Assembly (NCBI RefSeq): GCF_003725545.1
Contig: NZ_RJLN01000005.1
Span: 1 to 64,000 of the forward strand
From: Micromonospora solifontis
Lineage (GTDB): Bacteria > Actinomycetota > Actinomycetes > Mycobacteriales > Micromonosporaceae
Direction: 5' to 3'
Length of the DNA stretch: 64,000 bases
Shown here: piece by piece, positions 28,821 to 37,810 of the stretch
Layout of the letters: each line of letters starts with the position of its first letter
Numbering within the stretch: the stretch's first letter is position 1
Position numbers and translations under genes: made by a program
The notes under the pieces: generated by a model
Seen by the model: the letters and a program-made list of their open reading frames with translations, nothing else
Databases searched by the model: none
Told to the model about the DNA's origin: nothing

Positions 28821-28898
28821 ACCGCTCGGCTTTCTGTGCGGGCCCCCGGCCGTGACAGCGCGTGACACGAGCCGGGCGGCCGAACCATGGTGAGCGGC

Positions 28899-28932
28899 AT
28901 GTCTGTCAGACATGGTCATGTCTCACAGACAT
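28899..28932. promoter_or_regulatory. Paired 15-bp palindromes, copy B
   Basis: ATGTCTGTCAGACAT (28899-28913, perfect 7-bp arms) and ATGTCTCACAGACAT (28918-28932), separated by 4 bp: the same ATGTC-N5-GACAT pair and spacing as at 9060-9093. It lies upstream of the alpha-galactosidase gene and after the permease gene, a natural operator position. Confidence 0.65.
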
Positions 28933-28961
28933 ACCGCTCTACGGACAACAGTCTTCGCCGC

Positions 28962-28994
28962 CGGAGCGGCCGGAGCGGCCGGAGCGGCCGGAGC
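28962..28994. repeat. Short tandem 9-bp repeat
   Basis: Three perfect copies of CGGAGCGGC (28962, 28971, 28980) and a partial fourth, in the gap between the alpha-galactosidase promoter region and the permease stop codon. Confidence 0.85.
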
Positions 28995-29002
28995 CGGGCC
29001 GG

Positions 29003-29884
29003 TCAGCCCTTGCTGGCGCCCAGGGTGAGGCCCCGGACGAACTGCTTCTGCAACAGGAAGAAGATCACCAGGGTGGGGATGGCGACCAGCACCGAGCCGG
29101 CCGAGACCAGGTTGTTGTCGGTGAAGAACTCGCCGCGCAGGTTGTTCAGCGAGCTGGTGACCGGGAACTTGTCGCCGGTGCGCATCAGGACGGTGGCCCA
29201 GAAGAACTCGTTGTAGATCCAGGTCACCTCCAGGGTGGCCAGCGCCGCCAGGGCCGGCCGGCACAGCGGCATGGTGACCTGCCAGTACTGCCGCCAGACG
29301 CTGGCCCCGTCGACCATCGCCGCCTCGTACAGTTCGTGCGGCAGGGCCTTCATGTAGTTGCTCAGCACGAAGACGCAGAAGCCGCACTGGAAGGCGACGT
29401 TGACCAGGATCAGCCCCCAGTAGCTGTCGTAGAGCAGCTCCGAGTCGCTCATCCAGGCGGGCAGCGGGATCTCGGTGAACATCCGGAACAGCGGGATCAG
29501 CAGGGCCTGCTGGGGCAGCAGGTTCGCCGCGGTGAAGAGGCCGAGCAGGGCGATGTTGAACTTCCAGCTGAACCGGGCGATCACGAACGCCACGCAGGAG
29601 GCGAGGAAGAGGGTCAGCAGCACCGCCGGGACGGTGATGTAGACGGAGTTGAGGAAGTGCTTGCCGAACTCCGCCGTCCGCCAGGCGGTGACGTAGTTGT
29701 CGAGGGTCCAGCCGCCGAGCGAGACGTAGCCGTGGGTGGCGGTGTACTCGTACGACCGCAGCGAGGTCAGCGCCGCCCAGAGGATCGGGAAGAGCCAGCC
29801 GACGGCCACCGTACCCAGGAACAGGTGCAGGACCACCCGGGCGGGGCGCAGCGGCCGGCGGCGCCCGGCCGGCATGGTGGTCAT
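29003..29884 (-). CDS. Carbohydrate ABC transporter permease (MalG type)
   Basis: A 293-residue membrane permease with six predicted segments. The cytoplasmic loop ELYEAAMVDGASVWRQYWQVTMPLCRPAL (about 182-210) is the EAA motif that contacts the ATPase. Part of a CUT1-type sugar importer, probably for galactosides given the adjacent galactosidases. Its ATG overlaps the stop of the other permease (ATGA at 29881-29884). No ATPase gene is in the window, so a shared MsmK/MalK-type ATPase encoded elsewhere is likely, which is common for actinomycete CUT1 systems. Confidence 0.92.
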   Translation of the reverse strand: MTTMPAGRRRPLRPARVVLHLFLGTVAVGWLFPILWAALTSLRSYEYTATHGYVSLGGWTLDNYVTAWRTAEFGKHFLNSVYITVPAVLLTLFLASCVAFVIARFSWKFNIALLGLFTAANLLPQQALLIPLFRMFTEIPLPAWMSDSELLYDSYWGLILVNVAFQCGFCVFVLSNYMKALPHELYEAAMVDGASVWRQYWQVTMPLCRPALAALATLEVTWIYNEFFWATVLMRTGDKFPVTSSLNNLRGEFFTDNNLVSAGSVLVAIPTLVIFFLLQKQFVRGLTLGASKG

Positions 29885-30837
29885 CGCTTTTCCTCCCGCA
29901 TCACGGTGGCCAGGTAGACGGTGATGAAGACCAGGGAGACGACCAGCATGATGGTCGCCAGGGCGGAGCCGAAGCCGATCCGGCTGGCCTCACCCACCAC
30001 GTTCTGGGTGACCAGCGCGGAGAGCAGCTCCAGCCCGTTGCGGCCCTTGTTGACCACCCAGACCAGGTCGAACGCGCGCAGCGACTCGATCACCGTCACC
30101 ACCAGCACGATGATGTTGATCGGCCGCATCACCGGGAAGACGACCCGGAAGAAGGTGCTGGCCTCCGAGGAGCCGTCCACCGCGGCGGCCTCGCGCAGCG
30201 ACGGGTCGACGCCCTTCAGCCCGGCCAGGTAGAGCAGCATGATGTAGCCGACGTGCCGCCAGCCGGCGGCGACCAGCACCGCCCAGATGTTGACGTGCGG
30301 GTCGCCGTACCAGTCGGTCTGACTGCCCAGCACCGCGTTGAGCAGGCCCTGGTCCCGGCTGTAGATGAGCTGCCAGACGAAGCCGATCAACGCGAGCGAG
30401 AGCACCACCGGCAGGTACAGCGCGGTCTGGTAGAACCGGCTGCCGCGTAGCTCCTTGTCCAGCAGCACGGCGAGGAACATGCCGAACGGGGTGGCCACCA
30501 CGAACAGCGCGGCCAGCCAGAGCAGGTTGTTCTGCACGGCCGGCACGAACGGCGGGTAGATGTTCACCACGTCGTCGTAGTTCTTCCACCCGACCCAGTC
30601 GATCTCGCCGAGCGGACCGATGCCGTCCCAGTTCGTGCCGGAGAGCAGCACGGTCGCCACCGCGGGCAGCCAGACCAGGGCCACCACCAGCAGCAGGGGT
30701 ACGAGCACCATCAGCGTGATCACCACGCGGTCGGTGCGGGAGAGGAGCCGCAGCCGGCGGCCGCGACCACCCGTGACGGTGGTCGGGGCCGCCGGCGGTA
30801 CGGCGCGATCCGCTTGGACCAGGGGCAGGTCGGACAT
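29881..30837 (-). CDS. Carbohydrate ABC transporter permease (MalF type)
   Basis: A 318-residue membrane permease. It has a cytoplasmic N-terminus, a first segment VVITLMVLVPLLLVVALVW, several more segments, and the EAA loop SLREAAAVDGSSEASTFFRVVFPVMRP (about 215-240). It is the partner of the MalG-type permease, together forming the membrane channel of a sugar importer. ATG 30837 follows GGGGGAGGA and lies 22 bp after the binding-protein gene, so all three are co-transcribed. Confidence 0.92.
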   Translation of the reverse strand: MSDLPLVQADRAVPPAAPTTVTGGRGRRLRLLSRTDRVVITLMVLVPLLLVVALVWLPAVATVLLSGTNWDGIGPLGEIDWVGWKNYDDVVNIYPPFVPAVQNNLLWLAALFVVATPFGMFLAVLLDKELRGSRFYQTALYLPVVLSLALIGFVWQLIYSRDQGLLNAVLGSQTDWYGDPHVNIWAVLVAAGWRHVGYIMLLYLAGLKGVDPSLREAAAVDGSSEASTFFRVVFPVMRPINIIVLVVTVIESLRAFDLVWVVNKGRNGLELLSALVTQNVVGEASRIGFGSALATIMLVVSLVFITVYLATVMREEKR

Positions 30838-30859
30838 GGAGTCCTCCCCCTTTCCGCCG

Positions 30860-32188
30860 TCAGCTGGTGAAAATCGACTTCTTCTGGTTCTCGATGCTGG
30901 TCAGCAGACCGCTGACGTCCTTGGGGTTCTTGATGAACTGCTGCAGGGCCGGGATGATCACCGTGGAGGCGAAGTCCGGCCGGGTGTCCCGGTCGAGGAA
31001 CTGGGCGATCTCGGTGGCCGAGCCGACCAGTTCGGCGGCCTTCTTCTGCAGGGCGGTGTAGCCGCCGGTGTCCGCGCCGGTGTTGGCGACCAGGGTGCTC
31101 GGGTCGTTCTTGACGGTGATGTCGGCGGCGTCCTTCGAGCCCAGGTATTCCAGCAGCTTCTTGGCGTTGGTCTCGGACTTCGGCTTGCGGGCCATCATGT
31201 AGCCGTCGATCGGGGCGTCGAGGGCCTTCGCGCCGATCGTCGAGTCGATCTCGGGAAAGGTGAAGAAGTCCAGATCGTCCTGCTCGTCGTTGTTGAACTG
31301 CTGGGCGACGAAGAGGCCGAGCAGGTACATGCCGCTCTTCTTCTGCTGCAGCGACTGGGCGGCCTCCTGCCAGGTCCGGCCGAGCGCGTCGGGCTGGTGG
31401 ATGGGGAGCAGCCCGGCCCAGGCGTCGAAGACCTTCTTGACCTTGTCGGAGGTCCACGCCTCCTTGCCGGCCATCAGGTCGATGTGAAACTGGTAGCCGT
31501 TGATCCGCAGGTTGAGGATGTCGAAGGTGCCCATCGCCGGCCAGCCGTCCTTGTCGGCGAAGGCGATCGGGACCAGGCCGTCCTTCTTCATCTGCGCGCC
31601 GAGCGTGTTCAGGTCGTCGAGCGTCTTCGGCACCTGGTAGCCGTGCTGCTGCCAGACCGACTTGCGATAGAAGACGGCCCACGGGTAGTACGACGCCGGC
31701 ACGAAGTACTGCTTGCCGTCGTCGCCGGTCGAGGCCTTCTTGAACGCGTCGGAGTAGCCGGAGAGCTTGCCCCAGACGTCGCTGAGGTCGCCGGCCAGGC
31801 CCTTGGCGGCGAAGAACCGCATCCGGTAGCCGGCGAACCAGGTGAACACGTCGTCCGGCTTGCCCTGCAGGTAGTTGTTGATGTTCTCCTGGAACGTGTT
31901 GTGGTCGACCGTGTTGATGGTGACGGTGACCCCGGACGACGTCTTGAAGCCGTCCATCACCTTGGCGATGACGTCCTTCGGCTTCGGGTCCGACTGGTTC
32001 GACCCGAGCGACACCACCTTGGAGCCGGCGCCCGAGTCGGAGTCGGAGCCGCAGCCGGCGAGCAGGCCCGTGCCCAGCAACGCGCCCGCGCCGGCCGCGC
32101 CGGCGAGCAGCGAGCGGCGGTTGAGGCCGGCGACGGACGGGGGTACGAGTCGGGCGAGGTATTCGGCTTGCGAGCGGGGACGGGACAT
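30860..32188 (-). CDS. Sugar ABC transporter substrate-binding lipoprotein
   Basis: A 442-residue family 1 extracellular solute-binding protein. The N-terminus has NRRSLLAGAAGAG (twin-arginine signal) and a lipobox LLAGC, so it is probably a Tat-exported lipoprotein anchored outside the membrane. The mature part has the sugar-binding-protein layout (DVFTWFAGYRMRFFAAKGLAGDLSDVW; VPASYYPWAVFYRKSVWQQHGY). First gene of the importer operon. ATG 32188 follows AGGAGG. Given divergent beta-galactosidase and downstream alpha-galactosidase, the ligand is probably a galacto-oligosaccharide (inference). Confidence 0.92.
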   Translation of the reverse strand: MSRPRSQAEYLARLVPPSVAGLNRRSLLAGAAGAGALLGTGLLAGCGSDSDSGAGSKVVSLGSNQSDPKPKDVIAKVMDGFKTSSGVTVTINTVDHNTFQENINNYLQGKPDDVFTWFAGYRMRFFAAKGLAGDLSDVWGKLSGYSDAFKKASTGDDGKQYFVPASYYPWAVFYRKSVWQQHGYQVPKTLDDLNTLGAQMKKDGLVPIAFADKDGWPAMGTFDILNLRINGYQFHIDLMAGKEAWTSDKVKKVFDAWAGLLPIHQPDALGRTWQEAAQSLQQKKSGMYLLGLFVAQQFNNDEQDDLDFFTFPEIDSTIGAKALDAPIDGYMMARKPKSETNAKKLLEYLGSKDAADITVKNDPSTLVANTGADTGGYTALQKKAAELVGSATEIAQFLDRDTRPDFASTVIIPALQQFIKNPKDVSGLLTSIENQKKSIFTS

Positions 32189-32317
32189 TGTGCCTCCTGC
32201 GTGGAAGAGGTGCGCTGCGCCCAAGGGCCGTGAGGTGGCGGGGATCGGTGTTCGCGTCGGCACCGGTAGATCCACCGAGAATCCACATGTCCGAACACAA
32301 ACAGCCGGTGGCGGTTG

Positions 32318-32345
32318 AAGCTACCCCTTGGTTCCGCGCTGTCAA
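32318..32345 (-). promoter_or_regulatory. Probable promoter of the sugar importer operon
   Basis: Reading the - strand, TTGACA (32345-32340) and TAGCTT (32323-32318) are spaced by 16 bp as -35 and -10. This gives a 5' leader of about 120 nt to the binding-protein ATG at 32188. The rest of the 276-bp divergent region toward the beta-galactosidase is comparatively AT-rich and should hold regulator sites, but I see no clear palindrome. Confidence 0.4.
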
Positions 32346-32464
32346 GAGGGCGGACGGACAGCGATAACCCAGTTGTGACAAGGCCTTGGCCAGGTAAACG
32401 TTGTAATCGTGTCGATGTTGGAAAGTGTTGACTTGGGTGCCGTTCGGGGGCACGCTCTGCAGCC

Positions 32465-34531
32465 ATGCGGAACTGGCAGGGCGAGCGCATCTGGTACGGC
32501 GCGGACTACAACCCGGAGCAGTGGCCCGAGGAGACCTGGGCCGAGGACGTCGCGCTGATGCGCCGGGCCGCGGTCAACCTGGTCTCGGTCGGGATCTTCT
32601 CCTGGGCTCTGCTGGAACCCGCCCCCGGGCGCTTCGAGTTCGGCTGGCTGGACCGCGCGCTGGACCTGCTGCACGACGGTGGGATCAAGGTCGACCTGGC
32701 CACCGCCACCGCCAGCCCGCCGCCGTGGCTGGCCCACCGCCACCCGGAGACGCTGCCCCGCCGCGCCGACGGGACGGTGCTCTGGCCCGGCGGGCGGCAG
32801 GCGTACTGCCCCAGCTCGCCGGTCTTCCGGGAACGCTCGCTGGCCCTGGTCGAGGCCGTCGCCGGCCGGTACGCCGAGCACCCCGCCGTGGTGATGTGGC
32901 ACGTCTCCAACGAACTGGGCTGCCACAACGTGCACTGCTACTGCGACGTCAGCGCCGAGGCGTTCCGCCGCTGGCTGCGCGACCGCTACGGCGACCTGGA
33001 CACGCTCAACGCCGCCTGGGGCACCGCGTTCTGGAGCCAGCGCTACCACGACTGGGCCGAGATCAACCCGCCGCGTGCCGCGCCGACCTTCGCCAACCCC
33101 ACCCAGCAGCTGGACTTCCTGCGCTTCTCCTCGGACGAGCAGCGCGACCAGCTACGCGCCGAACGGGAACTGCTGACCCGGCTCGCCCCGCAGCCGGTCA
33201 CCACGAACTTCATGATCGGCACCGGCATCAAGTACCTCGACTACCACTCGTGGGCCGCCGACGTGGACCTGGTCGCCAACGACCACTACCTCACCGCCGC
33301 CGACCCGCGGCCGCAGGTCAACCTGGCCCTCGCGGCCGACCACACCCGAGGCGTGGCCGGCGGCGCGCCGTGGCTGCTGATGGAGCACTCCACCAGCGCG
33401 GTCAACTGGCAGCCGCGCAACGTCGCCAAGACCCCCGGCCAGCTGCGCCGCAACAGCCTCGCGCACGTGGCGCGCGGCGCCGACGGGGTGCTCTTCTTCC
33501 AGTGGCGGGCCTCCCGGGCCGGCGCGGAGAAGTTCCACTCCGCGCTGGTCCCGCACGCCGGACCGGAGACCAAGGTGTACCGCGAGGTCTGCCGGCTCGG
33601 CGCCGACCTCCAGGCCCTGGCCGAGGTACGCGGCAGCCGCGTCGAGGCCGAGGTGGCGATCCTCTTCGACTACGAGGCCTGGTGGGGTGCGGAACTCGAC
33701 TCCCATCCGAGCGTCGACGTGACGTACACCGACCGGCTGGCCGCCCTGCACGGCGCGCTCTGGCGGGCCGGCGTGACCGCCGACGTGGTGCACGCGACCA
33801 CCGATCTCGCCGGCTACCGGCTGGTCCTGGTGCCCACCCTCTACCTGGTCCGCGACGCCGACGCCGACGCGCTGCGCCGGTACGTGGCGGCCGGCGGAAC
33901 GGCGCTGGTGACGTACTTCAGCGGCATCGTCGACGAGCACGACCAAATCCGGCTCGGCGGCTACCCGGGCGCCTACCGGGAGCTGCTCGGGGTGCGCGCC
34001 GAGGAGTTCTTCCCGCTGCGGCAGGGCGAGCGGGTCCGCCTCGACGACGGCGCGACCGCCGACGTGTGGACCGAGTGGCTGCACGCCGAGGGCGCCGAGG
34101 TGCTCGCCTCGTACGCCGACGGGCCGCTGCCCGGGGTGCCCGCGTTGACCCGGCACGCGGTCGGCGCCGGCGCCGCCTGGTACGTCGGCACCCGGCTCGA
34201 CGACGCGGCCACCGACCGGCTGGTCGCCCGGCTGCTCGCCGAGGCCGGCGTCCGGCCGGCGGCGGCCGCCCCGGCCGGCGTGGAGGTGGTCCGCCGCCGG
34301 TCCGCCGACCGGAGCTGGCTGTTCGTCATCAACCACACCGACGCCGAGGCCCGGCTGGCGGTCACCGGCGCCGAACTGCTCGCCGGCGGCTGGTGCGACG
34401 GCGAACTGGTCGTCCCGGCGGGGGAGGTGGCCGTGGTCCGCGAGGCGTCCGGGGGCGCTGCCGACCGGGCGCTGCCGACCGGACCGGACGCCGGCGCTCC
34501 CGCCATCGATCGGGCCGTCGAGGCGGCCTGA
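32465..34531 (+). CDS. Beta-galactosidase, GH42
   Basis: A 688-residue cytoplasmic enzyme. Seen: the N-terminal YGADYNPEQWPEETW of GH42, acid/base E150 in WHVSNELGCHNVHCYC (with cysteines of the family's zinc site), nucleophile E307 in LLMEHSTSAVNWQPRN, then the trimerisation and C-terminal domains. Hydrolyses terminal beta-galactose from oligosaccharides. There is no signal peptide, so it works on imported substrate. Divergent from the sugar importer and followed 27 bp later by a DeoR regulator, forming one galactoside-utilisation locus. Confidence 0.93.
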   Translation: MRNWQGERIWYGADYNPEQWPEETWAEDVALMRRAAVNLVSVGIFSWALLEPAPGRFEFGWLDRALDLLHDGGIKVDLATATASPPPWLAHRHPETLPRRADGTVLWPGGRQAYCPSSPVFRERSLALVEAVAGRYAEHPAVVMWHVSNELGCHNVHCYCDVSAEAFRRWLRDRYGDLDTLNAAWGTAFWSQRYHDWAEINPPRAAPTFANPTQQLDFLRFSSDEQRDQLRAERELLTRLAPQPVTTNFMIGTGIKYLDYHSWAADVDLVANDHYLTAADPRPQVNLALAADHTRGVAGGAPWLLMEHSTSAVNWQPRNVAKTPGQLRRNSLAHVARGADGVLFFQWRASRAGAEKFHSALVPHAGPETKVYREVCRLGADLQALAEVRGSRVEAEVAILFDYEAWWGAELDSHPSVDVTYTDRLAALHGALWRAGVTADVVHATTDLAGYRLVLVPTLYLVRDADADALRRYVAAGGTALVTYFSGIVDEHDQIRLGGYPGAYRELLGVRAEEFFPLRQGERVRLDDGATADVWTEWLHAEGAEVLASYADGPLPGVPALTRHAVGAGAAWYVGTRLDDAATDRLVARLLAEAGVRPAAAAPAGVEVVRRRSADRSWLFVINHTDAEARLAVTGAELLAGGWCDGELVVPAGEVAVVREASGGAADRALPTGPDAGAPAIDRAVEAA

Positions 34532-34558
34532 CGTACCGTGCCGGCGGAAGGAGGTTCG

Positions 34559-35335
34559 ATGCTTGCTCAGCAACGGCAGAGCGCCATCCTGGAGCTGATC
34601 CGCCAACGCGGCGGGGTCCGGGTCAGCCATCTGGTCAGCCGATTCGGCGTCTCGGACATGACCATCCGGCGGGACCTGGAGGTGCTCGCCGAACGCGGCC
34701 TGGTCGACAAGGTCCACGGGGGAGCGACCCTCGCGGGTCCCGGCTCGGCCGACGAGCCGGGCTTCGCCGCCAAGTCGATCCGGCAGCAGGCCGAGAAGCG
34801 GGCGATCGCCGAGCGGGCCGCCGGGCTGATCGAGCCCGGCATGGCCATCGCGCTGTCCGCCGGCACCACCACCGCCGCCCTCGCCGGGCGACTGGCGGAC
34901 GTCCGTGGCCTCACCGTGGTCACCAACTCGATCCCCGTGGCCGACGTGCTCTACCAGAACCCCCGGCCGGACCAGACCGTCGTGCTCACCGGCGGCATCC
35001 GTACGCCCTCGGACGCGCTGACCGGGCCGGTGGCCGAGGCGGCGATCGCCACCCTCAACGTAGACCTGCTCTTCCTCGGCGTGCACGGGATGAGCCCGCG
35101 CACCGGGTTCACCACCCCCAATCTGCTCGAGGCGGCGGTCAACAAACGGCTGATCGGCGCGGCCCGGCGGCTCGTCGTGCTCGCCGACCACACCAAGTGG
35201 GAGACCATCGGCATCGCCACCATCGCCCCGTTGGAGGAGGCGGACCTGCTGATCACCGACGGCGGCCTGCCGCCCGACGCGCGTCGCCAGATCGGCGAGC
35301 AGGTCGGCGAGCTGATCGTGGTGGACGTCAACTGA
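34559..35335 (+). CDS. DeoR/GlpR-family transcriptional regulator
   Basis: A 258-residue regulator. N-terminal winged HTH (RQSAILELIRQRGGVRVSHLVSRFGVSDMTIRRDLEVL, about 5-40) and a C-terminal sugar-phosphate-sensing domain (SAGTTTAALAGRL, VTNSIPVADVL, VLTGGIRTPSDALTG, VLADHTKW). ATG 34559 is chosen over the upstream in-frame start because GGAAGGAGG lies just before it. Probably represses the beta-galactosidase and importer until a sugar phosphate accumulates; this role is inferred from position. Confidence 0.9.
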   Translation: MLAQQRQSAILELIRQRGGVRVSHLVSRFGVSDMTIRRDLEVLAERGLVDKVHGGATLAGPGSADEPGFAAKSIRQQAEKRAIAERAAGLIEPGMAIALSAGTTTAALAGRLADVRGLTVVTNSIPVADVLYQNPRPDQTVVLTGGIRTPSDALTGPVAEAAIATLNVDLLFLGVHGMSPRTGFTTPNLLEAAVNKRLIGAARRLVVLADHTKWETIGIATIAPLEEADLLITDGGLPPDARRQIGEQVGELIVVDVN

Positions 35336-35487
35336 CGGGGACGCCTGGACGCCGGACGGGACCTGGCCGGCACGGGCAGCGGCGGTCCGCGCTTTCAGGC
35401 ACTTCACAGCCGTGCAGGTTAGGGTGCCCTTCGTGGCTTGCGCACTCCATGGTGGAGTGTGCCGACGGTGGAGGCGGGGTAGTGCCG

Positions 35488-36441
35488 ATGGTCTTCAAGA
35501 AGATGCTGAGCGCGTTCGGCGTGGGCGGCCCGAGCGTCGACACGGTCCTGACCAACCCGAACACCCGGCCCGGCCTGTCCCTCGACGGGCACGTGAACCT
35601 GATCGGCGGGGACGCGCCGGCCACCATCGAGCACATCGCCGTCGGGCTGGTCACCCGGGTGGAGATCGAGGGCGGCGACTCCGAGTACGCCGGCATCATG
35701 GAGTTCCACCGGATGCCGGTCAGCGGCCCGTTCGAGCTGGCCCCGAAGCAGCAGATGTCCATCCCGTTCCAGCTTCCGGTGCCGTGGGAGACCCCGGTCA
35801 CCGACGTGTACGGCCAGCGGCTGCACGGGATGACGATGGGGCTGCGCACCGAGCTGGCGGTGGCCCGGGCGGTGGACAAGAGCGACCTGGACCAGGTGGC
35901 GGTGCACCCGCTGCCGATTCACGAGCGGATCCTCGACGCCTTCCAGGCGCTCGGATTCCGGTTCAAGCACGCCGACCTGGAGCGGGGCCACATCCACGGG
36001 GTGCAGCAGACGCTGCCGTTCTACCAGGAGATCGAGTTCTTCGCCGCGCCGCAGTACGCCCGGGTGATCAACGAGGTCGAGCTGACCTTCGTGACCAGCC
36101 AGCGCGGCGTCGACGTGATCCTGGAGTGCGACAAGCGCGGCGGCTTCCTCAGCGCCGGACACGACGTCTTCGGCCGGTACGCCGTACCGCACACCGACGC
36201 CGACCGGGCCGACTGGGTGCAGGTGGTGGACGGCTGGCTGCGGGAGACCACCTCCCGCTACGGCAACCTGCGCGCCGACGGCTTCGGCGCGCCGCACGGT
36301 CACCACGGCCGGCACGGCTCGGGCATGGGCGGCATGGTGGCGGGCGCCGCGCTGGGCGTGGCCGGCGGACTGGTCGCCGGCGAGCTGATCGAGGACGCGT
36401 TCGAGGGCGACTTCGGCGACTTCGGCGGGGACTTCGAGTAG
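35488..36441 (+). CDS. Spo0M-like sporulation-control protein
   Basis: A 317-residue protein starting MVFKKMLSAFGVGGPSVDT, the hallmark of Spo0M/arrestin-like proteins; the body contains NTRPGLSLDGHVNLIGG, QQMSIPFQLPVPWETPV and HADLERGHIHGVQQTLPFYQEIEFF. A C-terminal Gly/Ala-rich hydrophobic segment (GMGGMVAGAALGVAGGLVAG) precedes an acidic tail. In Bacillus Spo0M modulates sporulation; the role in actinomycetes is uncertain. An in-frame GTG at 35482 is better spaced from a GTGGAGG ribosome site than the ATG at 35488, so either may be used. Confidence 0.88.
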   Translation: MVFKKMLSAFGVGGPSVDTVLTNPNTRPGLSLDGHVNLIGGDAPATIEHIAVGLVTRVEIEGGDSEYAGIMEFHRMPVSGPFELAPKQQMSIPFQLPVPWETPVTDVYGQRLHGMTMGLRTELAVARAVDKSDLDQVAVHPLPIHERILDAFQALGFRFKHADLERGHIHGVQQTLPFYQEIEFFAAPQYARVINEVELTFVTSQRGVDVILECDKRGGFLSAGHDVFGRYAVPHTDADRADWVQVVDGWLRETTSRYGNLRADGFGAPHGHHGRHGSGMGGMVAGAALGVAGGLVAGELIEDAFEGDFGDFGGDFE

Positions 36442-36450
36442 GTACGACGC

Positions 36451-36487
36451 GACGGTGGCCCCGGAGGTTGTCTCCGGGGCCACCGTC
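36451..36487. terminator. Hairpin terminator after the spo0M-like gene
   Basis: Perfect 16-bp inverted repeat GACGGTGGCCCCGGAG (36451-36466) and its complement (36472-36487) with a GTTGT loop, between two convergent genes. No T-tract, as is usual in high-GC actinomycetes. Confidence 0.8.
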
Positions 36488-36505
36488 GTCTCAGGTGTGG
36501 TGCGC

Positions 36506-36883
36506 TCAGTGCCGGGCCCGGCGCTCCTCGCCGCTGCGGAAGTTGCTTCCGGCCTTGGCCAGGCCGCGGCTACCCAGGTAACCGATGGTCAGCAGCGTGA
36601 TGAAGAACCAGGCCTGGGGTGCGCGGAAGATGTCCACGCCGACCGAGTTCTTGCCGACCAGATAGGACGCGATCAGCACGGCCGCGACGGACGCCACGTA
36701 CACCCAGAACTCGGTGGTCGCGAACGACTGTTTGGTCTCGGTGCCCGGGGCGCCCATCGCCCGCTCCCGGTGCCCGTCGTACGCCGCCATCGGACGGGTC
36801 GGCGCTTCCTGCATGGCCGCCCGGTTCTGGACGTCGGGCGCCGGTCGGTTCATCGGCCTGGTGGATGCAGCCTGCGTGCTCAT
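36506..36883 (-). CDS. Small two-helix membrane protein of unknown function
   Basis: A 125-residue protein. The N-terminal half (1-55) is polar and Pro/Arg-rich. Two hydrophobic segments follow, FWVYVASVAAVLIASYLVG (about 60-78) and AWFFITLLTIGYLGSRG (about 90-106), then a basic tail ending RRARH. ATG 36883 has a strong AGGAGGAG ribosome site. I think similar proteins occur in other actinomycetes, but I cannot name a function. Confidence 0.75.
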   Translation of the reverse strand: MSTQAASTRPMNRPAPDVQNRAAMQEAPTRPMAAYDGHRERAMGAPGTETKQSFATTEFWVYVASVAAVLIASYLVGKNSVGVDIFRAPQAWFFITLLTIGYLGSRGLAKAGSNFRSGEERRARH

Positions 36884-37276
36884 CTGCTCCTCCTCAGGAT
36901 TGATGAGTCGTTTCCTGCACTCCCTCGCCCCGCTACCGCGTTTCGGCCACGGCACGGTTCGCGTTCATGGCGGGGGCACCCCCCGTCTACCCGGGGCCCC
37001 GGAGAGGTAACACCGGTCCCCGGCCGAATACCGCCCGCCGGCGGCCAGGGGGCCGGCGGTTCGCGCTCGGCATGCCGCAAGCCGGGGTGGTGCGACGCCT
37101 CCGACACCACGCCATGCCGCGACCGGAGCCGATCACCCGGGGGAACCGGACAGGCGGGCACGGACGGGACGGCCGCCCGGCCGCCCGGCGGCCCGGCGGC
37201 CCGGCGGGGCCGGTTTGGGCCGCCGGTCGACGGGCACGCAAGGAGGATCCCGAGAGACTTCTGCGAGGTGGTTGAC

Positions 37277-37699
37277 GTGCGTGAGGACGACATGCGGCAG
37301 GACGCCGCCCGCCGGGCCGAGGAGCGGGTCGCCGGTGGGGTGTACGGCGAGGGCGCGCTCGACGAGGTCACCGTGCCGCAGACCGATGTGACGCGGGTGA
37401 TCCAGGAGGAGGACCCGGACGACCCGGCGCACACCCGGGTGGACCCGAACGTCCTCCGCGACGGCGGGCCGACCGGGGGTCAGGGCGCGGTCACCACGAC
37501 CGGCGGCACCGCGGGCCCGGCGAGCGCGCGCCGGATCGCCCGCCAGCCGGAACGGCACCCCGGAAAGGTGGCTCCGACCACCACCGGCGACGCCACCACC
37601 GGCGGCCTGAGCACCCCGGCCGGCGGCTCCACCAGCGACGCCTCGTCGTCCGGCAGCCAGGTCGGCAACTTCACCGACGAGGAGCCGAACCCGGGCTGA
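37277..37699 (+). CDS. Hypothetical hydrophilic protein
   Basis: About 140 residues, low-complexity and probably disordered: an acidic/polar N-terminal half (DEVTVPQTDVTRVIQEEDPD) and a Gly/Ser/Thr-rich C-terminus (TTTGDATTGGLST, SDASSSGS). No domain is recognised and no signal peptide is seen. GTG 37277 is placed after GAGGTGG; GTG 37268 and ATG 37292 are alternatives. Frame bias and the ribosome site support coding, but only moderately. Confidence 0.5.
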   Translation: MREDDMRQDAARRAEERVAGGVYGEGALDEVTVPQTDVTRVIQEEDPDDPAHTRVDPNVLRDGGPTGGQGAVTTTGGTAGPASARRIARQPERHPGKVAPTTTGDATTGGLSTPAGGSTSDASSSGSQVGNFTDEEPNPG

Positions 37700-37810
37700 C
37701 CACGAAGGTGCCGGCCTGGCACTCCGCGCCGTGGCGCCCCGCCCCGTGGCGCCGCACCGCCTGCGCGCCGCACCGCCTGCGCTCCGCGCCGAGCGCCCGA
37801 CCGCTTGGCC

